A DNA stretch of 64,000 bases from Streptomyces uncialis (GTDB lineage: Bacteria; Actinomycetota; Actinomycetes; Streptomycetales; Streptomycetaceae). How positions within the stretch are numbered: position 1 is the first letter of the stretch; each line of letters begins with the position of its first letter. The notes beneath the pieces were generated by a model. The model did not search any database. It saw nothing but the letters and a program-made list of their open reading frames with translations, and had not been told where the DNA came from. Of the stretch, positions 42,987 to 51,066 are shown in pieces. The stretch spans positions 476,575-540,574 of the forward strand of contig NZ_LFBV01000005.1 in NCBI RefSeq assembly GCF_001905345.1. The letters run 5' to 3'. The position numbers and the translations under genes are program-made.

Positions 42987-43592
42987 ATGGACGCCGTACG
43001 AGTCGCGATGTTGCGGGACGTGCTCGCCGGGACCGAGTGGCTGGGTGCCACCCGCCGGTTCGCGGGCACCCTGCGGTCCTCCGTGGTGCCGCGCGGGGGC
43101 GGGCTCCTCCTGGTGGGGACGGAGGAGTACGAGCCGTGGCATCTGGCGGCGCACCTGGTGGACGAGGCGGCGTGGTCGGGGACCCCGGAGCTGGCCCCGA
43201 CGCTGGTGCGTCACCGGGTACCGCCCGGGGGCACGGCGGCGCATCTCGCGGTGGGCCTCGCCCGGATCGAGGCGGTGCGGCGGGGTGAGACGCTGCTCGT
43301 CGTCGCGCCCGGGGCACCCGGTGAGGGCCTGCTGGAACGGGTGCACGGGGCCCGGCGGGCCGGGGCGACGGTCCTCGCGCTGTCGGCGGGGGACACGGAG
43401 CTGACGTCGCTGGCCCATGAGTGGCTGACGGCGCCCACCGATCCGGAGCTGTCGCTCGACACGGTGCAGCATCTGGTGAGCGCGGCGGCCGGGGAGGCGA
43501 GTCTGCCCGCCCCGCGCGCACCGCACCGGCTGCGCGACCGGCTGTCCCGGCTCGCCGACCGCCTCACCACCCCGCCGCCCACCCGCTGGTGA
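42987..43592 (+). CDS. Uncharacterised protein, SIS-like Rossmann pattern
   Basis: 201 residues from ATG 42987. The middle (GGGLLLVGTEEYEPWHLAAHLVDEAA and then GETLLVVAPGAPGEGLLERVHGARRAGATVLALSAGDTELTSLAHEWLTAP) alternates hydrophobic strands and helices much as sugar-isomerase (SIS) domains do, but the match is by pattern only. The C-terminus is basic (RLRDRLSRLADRL). I do not recognise a named family. Confidence 0.65.
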   Translation: MDAVRVAMLRDVLAGTEWLGATRRFAGTLRSSVVPRGGGLLLVGTEEYEPWHLAAHLVDEAAWSGTPELAPTLVRHRVPPGGTAAHLAVGLARIEAVRRGETLLVVAPGAPGEGLLERVHGARRAGATVLALSAGDTELTSLAHEWLTAPTDPELSLDTVQHLVSAAAGEASLPAPRAPHRLRDRLSRLADRLTTPPPTRW

Positions 43593-43815
43593 CGGGCCCC
43601 GGCCACCGCGACTGAACGCCTCCGGTCACCGACAGGCCGCCGGGCAGGGCGGTGGGCAGAGCGCCGGGCCGGGCCGGGCCGTGGGCAGTGGGCAGCGCGG
43701 GGGCAGCGGGGAAGCCGGTCGGCCACCGCCGCGACCGGGCCCGCCTCCCGGTGACCGGACGGCAGCGGGAAAACCGGTTGGCAGCGGGGTGCGGGCGACT
43801 GGAAAATGCCCTTCC

Positions 43816-45204
43816 GTGACCGCTGACCCCATCGAACGGGGGGAGCCCGCTCCCCCGGCCCGTGCCACCGGAGCGCGCGGTCTGCTGCCCGACCTCTCCC
43901 CCTGGCGGTCCTCCCGGGACTTCCGGCTGCTGTGGACCCAGGGCCTGATCACGTACATCGGGGCCGCGATGGCCCTGATCGCGCTGCCGTTGCAGATCAA
44001 GGATCTGACGGGGTCGCCGCTCGCGGTGGGTGCGATGGGCGCCGTCGAGCTGGTGCCGCTGATCGTCTTCGGGCTGTACGGCGGGGCGCTCGCCGACGCC
44101 GTGGACCGCCGCAAGGTGATCATCGCGACGGAGGCGGGCCTCGGGGTGCTCGCGGCGGTGCTGCTGGTCAACGCGCTGCTGCCGGAACCGCTGTTGTGGC
44201 CGCTGTACCTGGTGGCGGCGGGGGTCGCCGCGCTCACCGGACTCCAGCGCCCGGCCCTCGACTCGCTGATGGCCCGGATCGTCCCGCACGACCAACTGCC
44301 CGCGGCGGCGGCGCTGAACGCGCTGCGCTGGCAGGCCGGCGAGATCGCGGGCCCGTCGCTGGCGGGGGTCGTGGTGGCGTTCGCGGGCAGCGCGCCCGCG
44401 TACGGGATCACGGTGGTGACGTTCGCGGTGTCCGTGCTGATGTGCCGGGGACTCGGAGCGGCGCCGCCGTCCGAGGGCGCGCCCAAACCGTCGCTGCGGG
44501 GACTCGCGGAGGGCGCGCGGTACGCCTGGTCGCGTCCGGTGCTGCTCGGGACGTACGCGATCGACCTGGCGGCGATGTTCTTCGCGTTCCCGCACGCGAT
44601 CTTCCCGTTCCTCGCGGACGAGCTGGACGCGGAGTGGTCGCTCGGGCTGATGTACGCGGCGGGCGCCGTCGGTTCGCTGCTGATCGGCCTGACCAGCGGC
44701 TGGCTGTCGCGGACCCGGCGCCATGGACTGCTGGTGGTCGCGGGCGCCTCCGTGTGGGGGCTGGCGATCGCGGCGGCGGGCTGGTTCGACTCGGTGTGGC
44801 CCGTGCTGGCGTGTCTGGCGGTCGCCGGGGCGGGCGACATGATCAGCGGACTGGGCCGGAGCACCATCTGGAACCAGACGATCCCGGAGGGGCTGCGGGG
44901 GCGGCTCGCGGGTATAGAGGTGCTCTCCTACAGCGTGGGTCCGCAGCTCGGCCAGGTCCGGGCGGGCGCGATGGCGAGCTGGACCGGCACCCGGGCCGCG
45001 TTCTGGTCCGGCGGGCTCGCCTGTGTGGCCTCGGTGGCGCTGCTGGCGGCGGTCCTGCCGAAACTGATCGCCTACGACGCGGAGACCGACCCCGACGCGC
45101 GGCGCCGCCGGGCGGAGAAGGAGTCCTCCGCGGAATCCCCCGAAGCGGCTCCCGAGGCGTCCCCCCGGGAGTTCCCCGAGGGCTCACCGGCGGCCGGGAC
45201 CTGA
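43816..45204 (+). CDS. MFS exporter, EntS-like
   Basis: 462 residues from GTG 43816. It opens WRSSRDFRLLWTQGLITYIGAAMALIALPLQIKDLTGSPLAVGAMGAVELVPLIVFGLYGGALADAVDRRKVI, the common start of enterobactin-exporter-like MFS proteins, and has 12 predicted helices. The tail of about 45 residues is Glu/Pro/Ser-rich and cytoplasmic. Siderophore or drug efflux is possible; nothing local specifies the cargo. Confidence 0.88.
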   Translation: MTADPIERGEPAPPARATGARGLLPDLSPWRSSRDFRLLWTQGLITYIGAAMALIALPLQIKDLTGSPLAVGAMGAVELVPLIVFGLYGGALADAVDRRKVIIATEAGLGVLAAVLLVNALLPEPLLWPLYLVAAGVAALTGLQRPALDSLMARIVPHDQLPAAAALNALRWQAGEIAGPSLAGVVVAFAGSAPAYGITVVTFAVSVLMCRGLGAAPPSEGAPKPSLRGLAEGARYAWSRPVLLGTYAIDLAAMFFAFPHAIFPFLADELDAEWSLGLMYAAGAVGSLLIGLTSGWLSRTRRHGLLVVAGASVWGLAIAAAGWFDSVWPVLACLAVAGAGDMISGLGRSTIWNQTIPEGLRGRLAGIEVLSYSVGPQLGQVRAGAMASWTGTRAAFWSGGLACVASVALLAAVLPKLIAYDAETDPDARRRRAEKESSAESPEAAPEASPREFPEGSPAAGT

Positions 45205-45319
45205 CCCGCTGTTGCGACGGCCCCCACCGTTCCCGACAGGTCCCCGCCGTTCCCGACCGGCCTTCCACCGTCCCGGACGGACCCCCGCCCCCGCCCCGTT
45301 CCCGCCCGGCGGCCCGGGG

Positions 45320-45553
45320 TCAGCGGTCGTCGTCCTCGCCGCGCGCCGCCGCGTCGTGCCAGCGGGGGTCGTTCTCCCACTCCTGGTTGCGCTCCTGGGC
45401 GGTGTCCATCGCGTGCTGGGCCTCCTCACGGCTCGCGTACGGCCCGAAGCGGTCCTTGGCCGGGCACTCCGGGCCCTCCTCGACCTTCTGATGGACGAGG
45501 CAGTAGTACCACTCCCCCGGCTTGCCGGCCGCCCGCTTCTTGAACAGCGCCAT
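45320..45553 (-). CDS. Small hydrophilic conserved protein
   Basis: 77 residues from ATG 45553 with AAAGGA upstream. The core GEWYYCLVHQKVEEGPECPAKDRFGPYASREEAQHAMDTAQERNQEW has two Cys and an aromatic-rich start, and the FGPYASREEAQHA phrase recalls SPOR-like or small zinc-binding proteins. The tail is acidic. No function is known to me. Confidence 0.7.
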   Translation of the reverse strand: MALFKKRAAGKPGEWYYCLVHQKVEEGPECPAKDRFGPYASREEAQHAMDTAQERNQEWENDPRWHDAAARGEDDDR

Positions 45554-45686
45554 GTCGAATCCTTTGCGTCCTGTGCGTCCTGGGTGCCCCCGCGCGTCGC
45601 CTCGGGTCCGCGGCGGCGGGCGGGTGGCGTCCGGCTCCCCGGTCCCGGGAAGCCCACAGCGGCCATGTTGCCCCATCCGGGCTGGC

Positions 45687-45692
45687 TACACT
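45687..45692 (+). promoter_or_regulatory. Candidate -10 box of a leaderless map transcript
   Basis: TACACT ends seven bases before the ATG at 45700, and no ribosome site is present. No convincing -35 is visible at a standard distance. Confidence 0.4.
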
Positions 45693-45699
45693 CGTTGAC

Positions 45700-46557
45700 A
45701 TGTCTGCCCAGTCGCTGCTCGTCCCCGGGGAACTCTCCGCCCCCCGCGCCGTCCCGGGACACATCACCCGCCCCGAGTACGTGGGCAAGGCCGCCCCCAC
45801 CCCGTACACGGGTCCCGAGGTCCAGGACGCCGACACCGTCGAGCGGATGCGGATCGCGGGCGGTATCGCCGCGCGGGCGATGGCGGAGGCCGCGAGCGTC
45901 ATCGCGCCGGGAGTGACCACCGACGCGCTGGACAAGGTCGCCCATGAGTACATGTGCGACCACGGCGCCTACCCCTCGACGCTCGGGTACCGGAGCTTCC
46001 CGAAGTCGCTGTGCACCTCCGTCAACGAGGTGATCTGCCACGGCATCCCCGATTCGACGGTGCTGCGCGACGGCGACATCGTCAACCTCGACGTCACCGC
46101 CTACATCGGCGGGGTGCACGGCGACAACAACGCCACGTATCTCGTCGGCGACGTGGACGAGGAGTCGCGGCTGCTGGTGGAGCGGACCCGGGAGTCGCTG
46201 AACCGGGCGATCAAGGCGGTCCGGCCGGGACGGCAGATCAATGTGATCGGCCGGGTCATCGAGTCGTACGCCAAGCGGTTCGGGTACGGAGTGGTACGGG
46301 ACTTCACGGGGCACGGCATCAACTCGTCGTTCCACTCCGGGCTGATCGTCCCGCACTACGACAGCCCGCACGCCACGACCGTCATCCAGCCGGGCATGAC
46401 GTTCACCATCGAGCCGATGCTGACGCTCGGCACCCATGAGTACGACATGTGGGACGACGGCTGGACGGTCGTGACGAAGGACCGCAAACGGACCGCCCAG
46501 TTCGAGCACACGCTCGTCGTCACCGACACGGGTACGGAGATCCTCACCCTCCCGTAG
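45700..46557 (+). CDS. map: Methionine aminopeptidase, type I
   Basis: 285 residues. It removes the initiator methionine from nascent proteins. The dimetal site ligands are visible in order: Asp in IVNLDVTAYIGG, Asp in VHGDNNATY, His in GHGINSSFH, Glu in FTIEPML and Glu in AQFEHTLVV; the substrate His is in VICHGIPDS. The 40-residue N-terminal extension RPEYVGKAAPTPYTG is typical of one actinobacterial paralogue. It ends before a strong terminator. Confidence 0.95.
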   Translation: MSAQSLLVPGELSAPRAVPGHITRPEYVGKAAPTPYTGPEVQDADTVERMRIAGGIAARAMAEAASVIAPGVTTDALDKVAHEYMCDHGAYPSTLGYRSFPKSLCTSVNEVICHGIPDSTVLRDGDIVNLDVTAYIGGVHGDNNATYLVGDVDEESRLLVERTRESLNRAIKAVRPGRQINVIGRVIESYAKRFGYGVVRDFTGHGINSSFHSGLIVPHYDSPHATTVIQPGMTFTIEPMLTLGTHEYDMWDDGWTVVTKDRKRTAQFEHTLVVTDTGTEILTLP

Positions 46558-46651
46558 CCGACCCCGGCCCCGGTCCGGCCCGGCCGTACGCACGGGCCAC
46601 CCACCGCGCACGCCCAGCGCGGCCACGCATGGCCGCACACGCACCGATGAG

Positions 46652-46680
46652 CCCGCCCCCGAGCCGGGGGCGGGTTTTCT
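46652..46680 (+). terminator. Rho-independent terminator after map
   Basis: CCCGCCCCC (46652-46660) and GGGGGCGGG (46666-46674) form a perfect 9 bp stem with a 5-base loop, followed by TTTTCT. This is the only hairpin in the window with a good T-tract. Confidence 0.9.
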
Positions 46681-46715
46681 CATGCCGTTCTCAGGACAAC
46701 CCGAGCCTGAAAGCC

Positions 46716-46743
46716 CTAGAGTCCTAAAGTGCTAGCCACCTAG
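46716..46743. promoter_or_regulatory. CTAG-rich operator candidate before the GntR gene
   Basis: Three CTAG tetramers (46716, 46732 and 46740) occur within 28 bp, directly over the presumed promoter (TAGATG at 46741-46746 as -10). CTAG is very rare in Streptomyces DNA, so the cluster is unlikely to be chance. YtrA-type GntR repressors commonly bind such palindromic promoter sites and repress their own operon. Confidence 0.5.
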
Positions 46744-46759
46744 ATGAATAGGGAAACGC

Positions 46760-47173
46760 ATGATCGAGTTCCATCTGGACGCACGGTCGGGAGTGGCCCC
46801 CTACCGCCAGCTCGTCCAGCAGGTGCACCGCGCGCTGCGCCTCGGGGTACTGGCCGAGGGCGACCGGCTGCCGACCGTCAAGGACGTGGCCGCGCAGGTC
46901 GCGGTCAACCCGAACACCGTGCTCAAGGCGTACCGCGAGCTGGAGTACGAGGGTCTGGTGGCGCCCAGGCCGGGCGTCGGCACCTTCGTGACCCGCACGC
47001 TCGACGACACCGCGCACCCCGAGTACGAGGCGCTGCGCCGCGAACTGGACGACTGGCTGGTGCGCGCCCGGACCGCCGGACTGGCCGACGAGAGCGTGGA
47101 GGCGCTGGTCCTGACCGCGCTGCGGGCCAGGGCGGCCGGTCAGCCGGGCACTCCGGACGGGGCGGTGCGATGA
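46760..47173 (+). CDS. GntR-family regulator, YtrA subfamily
   Basis: 137 residues, the short size of YtrA-type repressors. The winged helix is GVAPYRQLVQQVHRALRLGVLAEGDRLPTVKDVAAQVAVNPNTVLKAYRELEYEGLVAPRPGVGTFV; the C-terminal 50 residues are a dimerising helix pair. Such regulators sense cell-envelope stress or antibiotics and govern the ABC genes immediately downstream. The stop overlaps the ATPase start by 4 nt. Confidence 0.92.
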   Translation: MIEFHLDARSGVAPYRQLVQQVHRALRLGVLAEGDRLPTVKDVAAQVAVNPNTVLKAYRELEYEGLVAPRPGVGTFVTRTLDDTAHPEYEALRRELDDWLVRARTAGLADESVEALVLTALRARAAGQPGTPDGAVR

Positions 47174-48063
47174 CGGCGGTCCTCGAAGCCCGCGGGCTGA
47201 CCAAGCGCTACGGACGGCGGACGGCGCTGCGCGAGTGCACGCTGAGCGTCCCCGAGGGCCGGGTGGTCGGCCTGGTCGGCCCCAACGGCGCCGGGAAGTC
47301 GACCCTGTTACAGCTGGCGTGCGGGCTGCTCACCCCGACCTCGGGCACCCTGTCGGTGCTCGGCGGACGCCCCGGGTCCGGCCCGGCACAGCTCGCCCGG
47401 GTGGGCTTCGTCGCCCAGGACAGCCCGGTGTACAAGGGGCTGACGGTCGCCGAGCACCTGCGGCTCGGCGCCAAGCTGAACGCGGGCTGGGACGCCGCGC
47501 TGGCGCGGGCCCGGATCGACGCCACGGGTCTCGACCCGGCGCAGCGCGCGGGGCGGCTGTCCGGCGGCCAGCGGGCCCAGCTGGCGCTCGCCCTGGCCCT
47601 CGCCAAACGCCCCGAGCTGCTGATCCTGGACGAACCGGTGGCCGCGCTGGACCCGCTGGCGCGGCGGGAGTTCCACCAGGCGCTGATGGCGTACGTGGCC
47701 GAGCACGGGATCTCGGTGCTGCTCTCCTCGCATCTGGTGTCCGACCTGGAGCGCACCTGCGACCATCTGATCACCCTGGTGGGCTCGCGGGTACGGCTCG
47801 CCGGGGACGTGGACGAGCTGCTCGCCACCCACTTCCGGCTGACCACCGCGCGCCGGGACCCCGGTTCGCTGCCCGGGGAGCTGACGGTCGTCCAGGCGCA
47901 GCACACCGAGCGGCAGAGCACCTTCGTCGTCCGGTCGATGATCGAGCTGCGTGATCCGGCCTGGCGGATGGAGCCGATAGGGCTGGAGGACCTGGTCCTC
48001 GTCCATATGGCGGCGCGGGACACCGCGGCCCCGGCGGCGTCCCGGCAGGAGGCCCGCTCATGA
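47170..48063 (+). CDS. ABC transporter ATPase (YtrB-like)
   Basis: 297 residues from ATG 47170. Walker A GPNGAGKSTLLQ (about residue 38), signature LSGGQRAQLALALALA, Walker B LLILDEPVAALD and switch LLSSHLVSDLERTCDHLI are intact. The last 80 residues vary. It works with the permease encoded next; both are coupled by ATGA overlaps within the GntR operon. Confidence 0.92.
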   Translation: MTAVLEARGLTKRYGRRTALRECTLSVPEGRVVGLVGPNGAGKSTLLQLACGLLTPTSGTLSVLGGRPGSGPAQLARVGFVAQDSPVYKGLTVAEHLRLGAKLNAGWDAALARARIDATGLDPAQRAGRLSGGQRAQLALALALAKRPELLILDEPVAALDPLARREFHQALMAYVAEHGISVLLSSHLVSDLERTCDHLITLVGSRVRLAGDVDELLATHFRLTTARRDPGSLPGELTVVQAQHTERQSTFVVRSMIELRDPAWRMEPIGLEDLVLVHMAARDTAAPAASRQEARS

Positions 48064-49064
48064 TCTGGCTCACCTGGCGGCAGTTCCGTGTCCCGTTGCT
48101 GGTGACCCTGGCGCTGCTCGGCGTCGTGGCGGCGTTCCTGCTGATCACGGGGATCGGGATGCGGGACGGTCTGGACGAGATCCGGGCGGGGTGCGCGGGC
48201 GGCTGCGGCGACTCGCTGAACGAGTTCGTGCGGCAGCAGCAGACCATGGTCTCCGCGGTGGGGGCGGCGCTGATCGCCGTGCCGGGGCTGCTGGGGATGG
48301 CGTGGGGCGCCCCGCTGGTGGCCCGTGAGCTGGAGAGCGGCACGCACCGGATGATCTGGAACCAGGGAGTCACCCGGACCCGCTGGCTGATGGTCCGGAT
48401 GCTGGCGGTCGGCGGCTTCGCGGTGCTCACCACGGGGCTGCTGGGTCTGATGGTGACCTGGTGGGCCCGTCCGATCGACGCGATCACGCAGGAGCGGTTC
48501 ACCCCGCTGGTCTTCGAGGTCCGCGGGGTCGTGCCCTTCGGGTACGCGGCCTTCGCGTTCGCCGTGGGGGTGTGCGCCGGGCTGCTGGTCCGCCGGACCC
48601 TGCCCGCGATGGCGGTGACGCTGGCGGTGGTCGCCGCCGCGCAGATCCTCGTCCCGCTGGCGGTGCGCCCGCATCTGATGCCGCCGGAGACCAGGACGCT
48701 GCGGGTGGCCGGTCCGGCGGGGCTGGAGAAGGGGATCACGGGGATGGGGCTCCAGTCGCGCGGCTCCGGCGACAACGCCCGGATGGACGTGATCGTGGAG
48801 ATGGCCGGGGCGTGGGTGACGTCCGGCCGATCCCCGGCACTGACCCCGGACGGGGTGCCCGCGACCGGGGCGGAGGTCTGCGCGGACAGCGGCCCCGCGT
48901 CCCAGGGGAAGTGCCTTGAGCAGGCCGGCCTGCGGGTGGAGGTGGAGTACCAGCCGGGCGACCGGTACTGGACGTTCCAGCTGCTGGAGGCGGCGCTGTA
49001 CCTCGCCCTCGCGGGGTTGCCGGCGGGGGCGGGCTTCTGGTGGCTGCGCCGACGACTGTCCTGA
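48060..49064 (+). CDS. ABC-2 family permease of the GntR operon
   Basis: 334 residues from ATG 48060. It has about six transmembrane helices: near residues 11-30, 60-80, 115-135, 160-178, 183-203 and 308-325, with an extracytoplasmic loop of about 100 residues between the last two. The N-terminal MIWLTWRQFRVP is typical of actinobacterial ABC-2 permeases. It should pair with the upstream ATPase. It may export or protect against an envelope-active compound. Confidence 0.88.
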   Translation: MIWLTWRQFRVPLLVTLALLGVVAAFLLITGIGMRDGLDEIRAGCAGGCGDSLNEFVRQQQTMVSAVGAALIAVPGLLGMAWGAPLVARELESGTHRMIWNQGVTRTRWLMVRMLAVGGFAVLTTGLLGLMVTWWARPIDAITQERFTPLVFEVRGVVPFGYAAFAFAVGVCAGLLVRRTLPAMAVTLAVVAAAQILVPLAVRPHLMPPETRTLRVAGPAGLEKGITGMGLQSRGSGDNARMDVIVEMAGAWVTSGRSPALTPDGVPATGAEVCADSGPASQGKCLEQAGLRVEVEYQPGDRYWTFQLLEAALYLALAGLPAGAGFWWLRRRLS

Positions 49065-49275
49065 CGGCCGCCCTGGACCTGCGGACGCGGCTGTCCTGAC
49101 GGCCGCCCTGGGCCAGCGGACGCGGTGGAGGGTACGGCTGCCGCAGGGCCGGAAGCCGCCTCGGAACCGGGTCTGCGGCTGCCGAACCCGGGTCGCGGCG
49201 GGGCGGGAGACGTACGGGAGCGGGCCGGATTCCCCGGATCGGGGCACACCGGTCCGCTCTCCGGGTATATTTTTC

Positions 49276-49290
49276 CCGACAGCCTGTCGG
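49276..49290. promoter_or_regulatory. Perfect dyad upstream of the haem oxygenase promoter
   Basis: CCGACAG-C-CTGTCGG is a perfect 15 bp dyad, flanked by TTTC and AAAG that nearly extend it, and ends 7 bp before the -35 TTGACT. The T-tract precedes rather than follows it on the plus strand, so it is not a plus-strand terminator. It may be a second operator alongside the iron box. Confidence 0.5.
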
Positions 49291-49297
49291 AAAGCTG

Positions 49298-49325
49298 TTG
49301 ACTTAGGTAAGCCTAACCATAGATG
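49298..49325 (+). promoter_or_regulatory. Promoter and DmdR/Fur-like iron box of haem oxygenase
   Basis: TTGACT (49298-49303) and TAGATG (49320-49325) give a 16 bp-spaced promoter. Overlapping it, TTAGGTAAGCCTAACC (49303-49318) matches the 19 bp iron-box consensus (TTAGGTTAGGCTAACCTAA type) used by DmdR1/IdeR repressors. Binding with iron would block the polymerase. Confidence 0.8.
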
Positions 49326-49365
49326 ATCGGTGCAGCCCCGCCCCCCTTCGGCACCCGGAGGTCCC

Positions 49366-50019
49366 ATGGACACGCCGCCGTTCTCCACCCTCATCCGCAC
49401 CGCGTCGCAGGACGCGCACACCGAAGCGGAGAGCTCGTCGTTCATGAGCGACATGCTCGGCGGAAAGCTCGGGGTGGACGCCTACGCGCGCTACACCGAG
49501 CAGCTCTGGTTCGTCTATCGCGCGCTGGAGGCCGGTGCGGAGTCCCTGCGCGACCACCCGGTCGCCGGTCCCTTCATCCAGCCCGAGCTGATGCGCAGCA
49601 CGGCCCTGGAGCGTGACCTCGCCCATCTGCGCGGTCCGTCCTGGCAGGAGGGCCTGGTCGCGCTGCCCGCGACCCGCGCCTACGCGGAGCGCGTCGAGGA
49701 GTGTGTGCGCGAGTGGCCCGCGGGCTATGTCGCCCACCACTACACGCGTTACCTCGGTGATCTGTCGGGCGGCCAGATCATCCGTGACCGGGCCGAGAAG
49801 ACCTGGGGCTTCGCCCGCAAGGGCGACGGCGTGCGGTTCTATGTCTTCGACGAGATCACCAACCCGGCCGCGTTCAAGCGCGGTTACCGCGAACTCCTCG
49901 ACGGTGTCGCCGCCGACGACCTGGAGAAGCAGCGGATCGTGGCCGAGTGCAAGCGGGCGTTCGCGCTGAACACCGCCGTGTTCCACGCGCTGGGCGAGGA
50001 GTTCCCCCTCAGCGCCTGA
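49366..50019 (+). CDS. hmuO: Biliverdin-producing haem oxygenase
   Basis: 217 residues from ATG 49366 with GGAGG upstream. It opens haem to biliverdin, CO and iron, so that iron can be recovered from haem. The proximal haem His lies in RTASQDAHTEAESSSF (His20), and the distal helix has YTRYLGDLSGGQIIRDRAEK with the conserved G-D-L-S-G-G. The iron box at its promoter and the neighbouring haem importer genes place it in iron acquisition. Confidence 0.93.
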   Translation: MDTPPFSTLIRTASQDAHTEAESSSFMSDMLGGKLGVDAYARYTEQLWFVYRALEAGAESLRDHPVAGPFIQPELMRSTALERDLAHLRGPSWQEGLVALPATRAYAERVEECVREWPAGYVAHHYTRYLGDLSGGQIIRDRAEKTWGFARKGDGVRFYVFDEITNPAAFKRGYRELLDGVAADDLEKQRIVAECKRAFALNTAVFHALGEEFPLSA

Positions 50020-50160
50020 TCGGACCGGCACCCCTGCACCACCCAGTACCCGACCGGACCAGTGCCTGATCGGACCGGGTGCCCGATCCGCCCAGCCGTT
50101 GACCGGCCCGGCGCCTGGACCGCCCAGCGGTCGACCCGCCCGGCCGCCGGTCCGACGTCC

Positions 50161-50210
50161 GCCCGCCGCCGACCCGGCCCCGGAGTTCCGGGGGCGGGTC
50201 GGCGGCGGGC
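50161..50210. terminator. Long bidirectional hairpin between convergent genes
   Basis: GCCCGCCGCCGACCCG (50161-50176) is fully complementary to 50195-50210, and the inner CCCCGGA/TCCGGGG extends the pairing to almost the whole 50 bp. It separates the converging haem oxygenase and PhzF-like genes. Confidence 0.8.
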
Positions 50211-50222
50211 GTCACCCGTACG

Positions 50223-50888
50223 TCAGCGGGGCAGCGGCAGCCCCGAATGCGTCAGCCGGACCCGCCCGCCGACCTCCACCCAGCCGTACGGCTGCGGCGC
50301 GGTCAGGATCTGGGAGCCCAGCCCCTGGCGGATGTTGAGCGCGCGGCCGAGTTCCGCGGTGAGCAGCAGCGCCGCCGCGCCGGTCGCCTCGTCCTCGCGG
50401 ACCCCGTCGTCCCGGCCGGGGAACGCCCGCGCCCGGATCCGCCCCGCGGCCTCTTCCTCCCAGGCCCAGGCGTAGATCCACTCACCGGGCGGCGGGACCT
50501 CCAGGGCGTCCACCTCGGCCGCCGAGGCGTACTGCCTCAGCGTGCGTTCCGGCGCCCACTCGGGCAGCGCCTCGATCCACGAGAACTCCCCGTCCTGACG
50601 CGCCCCCACGACGCCCGCCGGGGTGACGAGTTCGGGCACGTCCAGCAGCCACGCGGCGCCCACGCACGGGTGTCCCGCGAACGGCAGCCGCAGGCTCGGG
50701 GTGTGGATGTCGATCTGGCCGCGTTCGGGATCGTCCACGAACACGGTTTCGCTGAACCCGAGTTTCCCGGCGATACGCCTGCGGGACGCCTCCTGCGGCA
50801 CCGGTGCGCCGTCCCGGACGACGCCCAGCTCATTGCCGCGGCCACCGTCCGGTCCGCAGAAGACTCGTAGTACGTCGAGTTGGGTCAC
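50223..50888 (-). CDS. PhzF-family isomerase/epimerase-like protein
   Basis: 221 residues from GTG 50888, shorter than the usual 260-300. Motifs are VTQLDVLRVFCGPDGGRGNELGVV, IAGKLGFSETVFVDDP (catalytic Glu position), RLPFAGHPCVGAAWLL, and near the end VREDEATGAAALLLTAELGRALNIRQGLGSQI. The two halves of the diaminopimelate-epimerase fold are present but the inter-domain segment is reduced. The substrate is unknown. CACAAT (minus strand) ends six bases before the start and no ribosome site is seen, suggesting a leaderless mRNA. Confidence 0.8.
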   Translation of the reverse strand: MTQLDVLRVFCGPDGGRGNELGVVRDGAPVPQEASRRRIAGKLGFSETVFVDDPERGQIDIHTPSLRLPFAGHPCVGAAWLLDVPELVTPAGVVGARQDGEFSWIEALPEWAPERTLRQYASAAEVDALEVPPPGEWIYAWAWEEEAAGRIRARAFPGRDDGVREDEATGAAALLLTAELGRALNIRQGLGSQILTAPQPYGWVEVGGRVRLTHSGLPLPR

Positions 50889-51066
50889 CGCAGCATTGTG
50901 CCCGCCCACCCCCGCACCCGAACAGCCACGTCCACGGGCGGGCCCCGCGGGGCGCGGCGAACCGCGCACCCGTGGGGCCCGCCCGGGGGACAACCATGAC
51001 CGCGGGTGAGAACCCGGGGGCGCGGGGAACTCCGCGCGCGGCGCGGGTCCCGACGCCCCGTCAGGC
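50889..51066 (-). terminator. Hairpin and degenerate repeat between HtaA and PhzF-like genes
   Basis: CGGGCGGGCCCC (50935-50946) pairs perfectly with GGGGCCCGCCCG (50974-50985), and an inner GCGCGG-CGAA-CCGCGC hairpin nests inside. It should terminate the minus-strand HtaA transcript. At about 51016-51038 a degenerate version of the array 20-mer occurs in minus orientation (GGGGCGCGGGGAACTCCGCG). Confidence 0.65.

Noticed and set aside
49265..49290. Rho-independent terminator for the upstream ABC permease gene
   Set aside because: The T-tract precedes the stem on the plus strand, and the dyad abuts a good promoter, so an operator is more likely.
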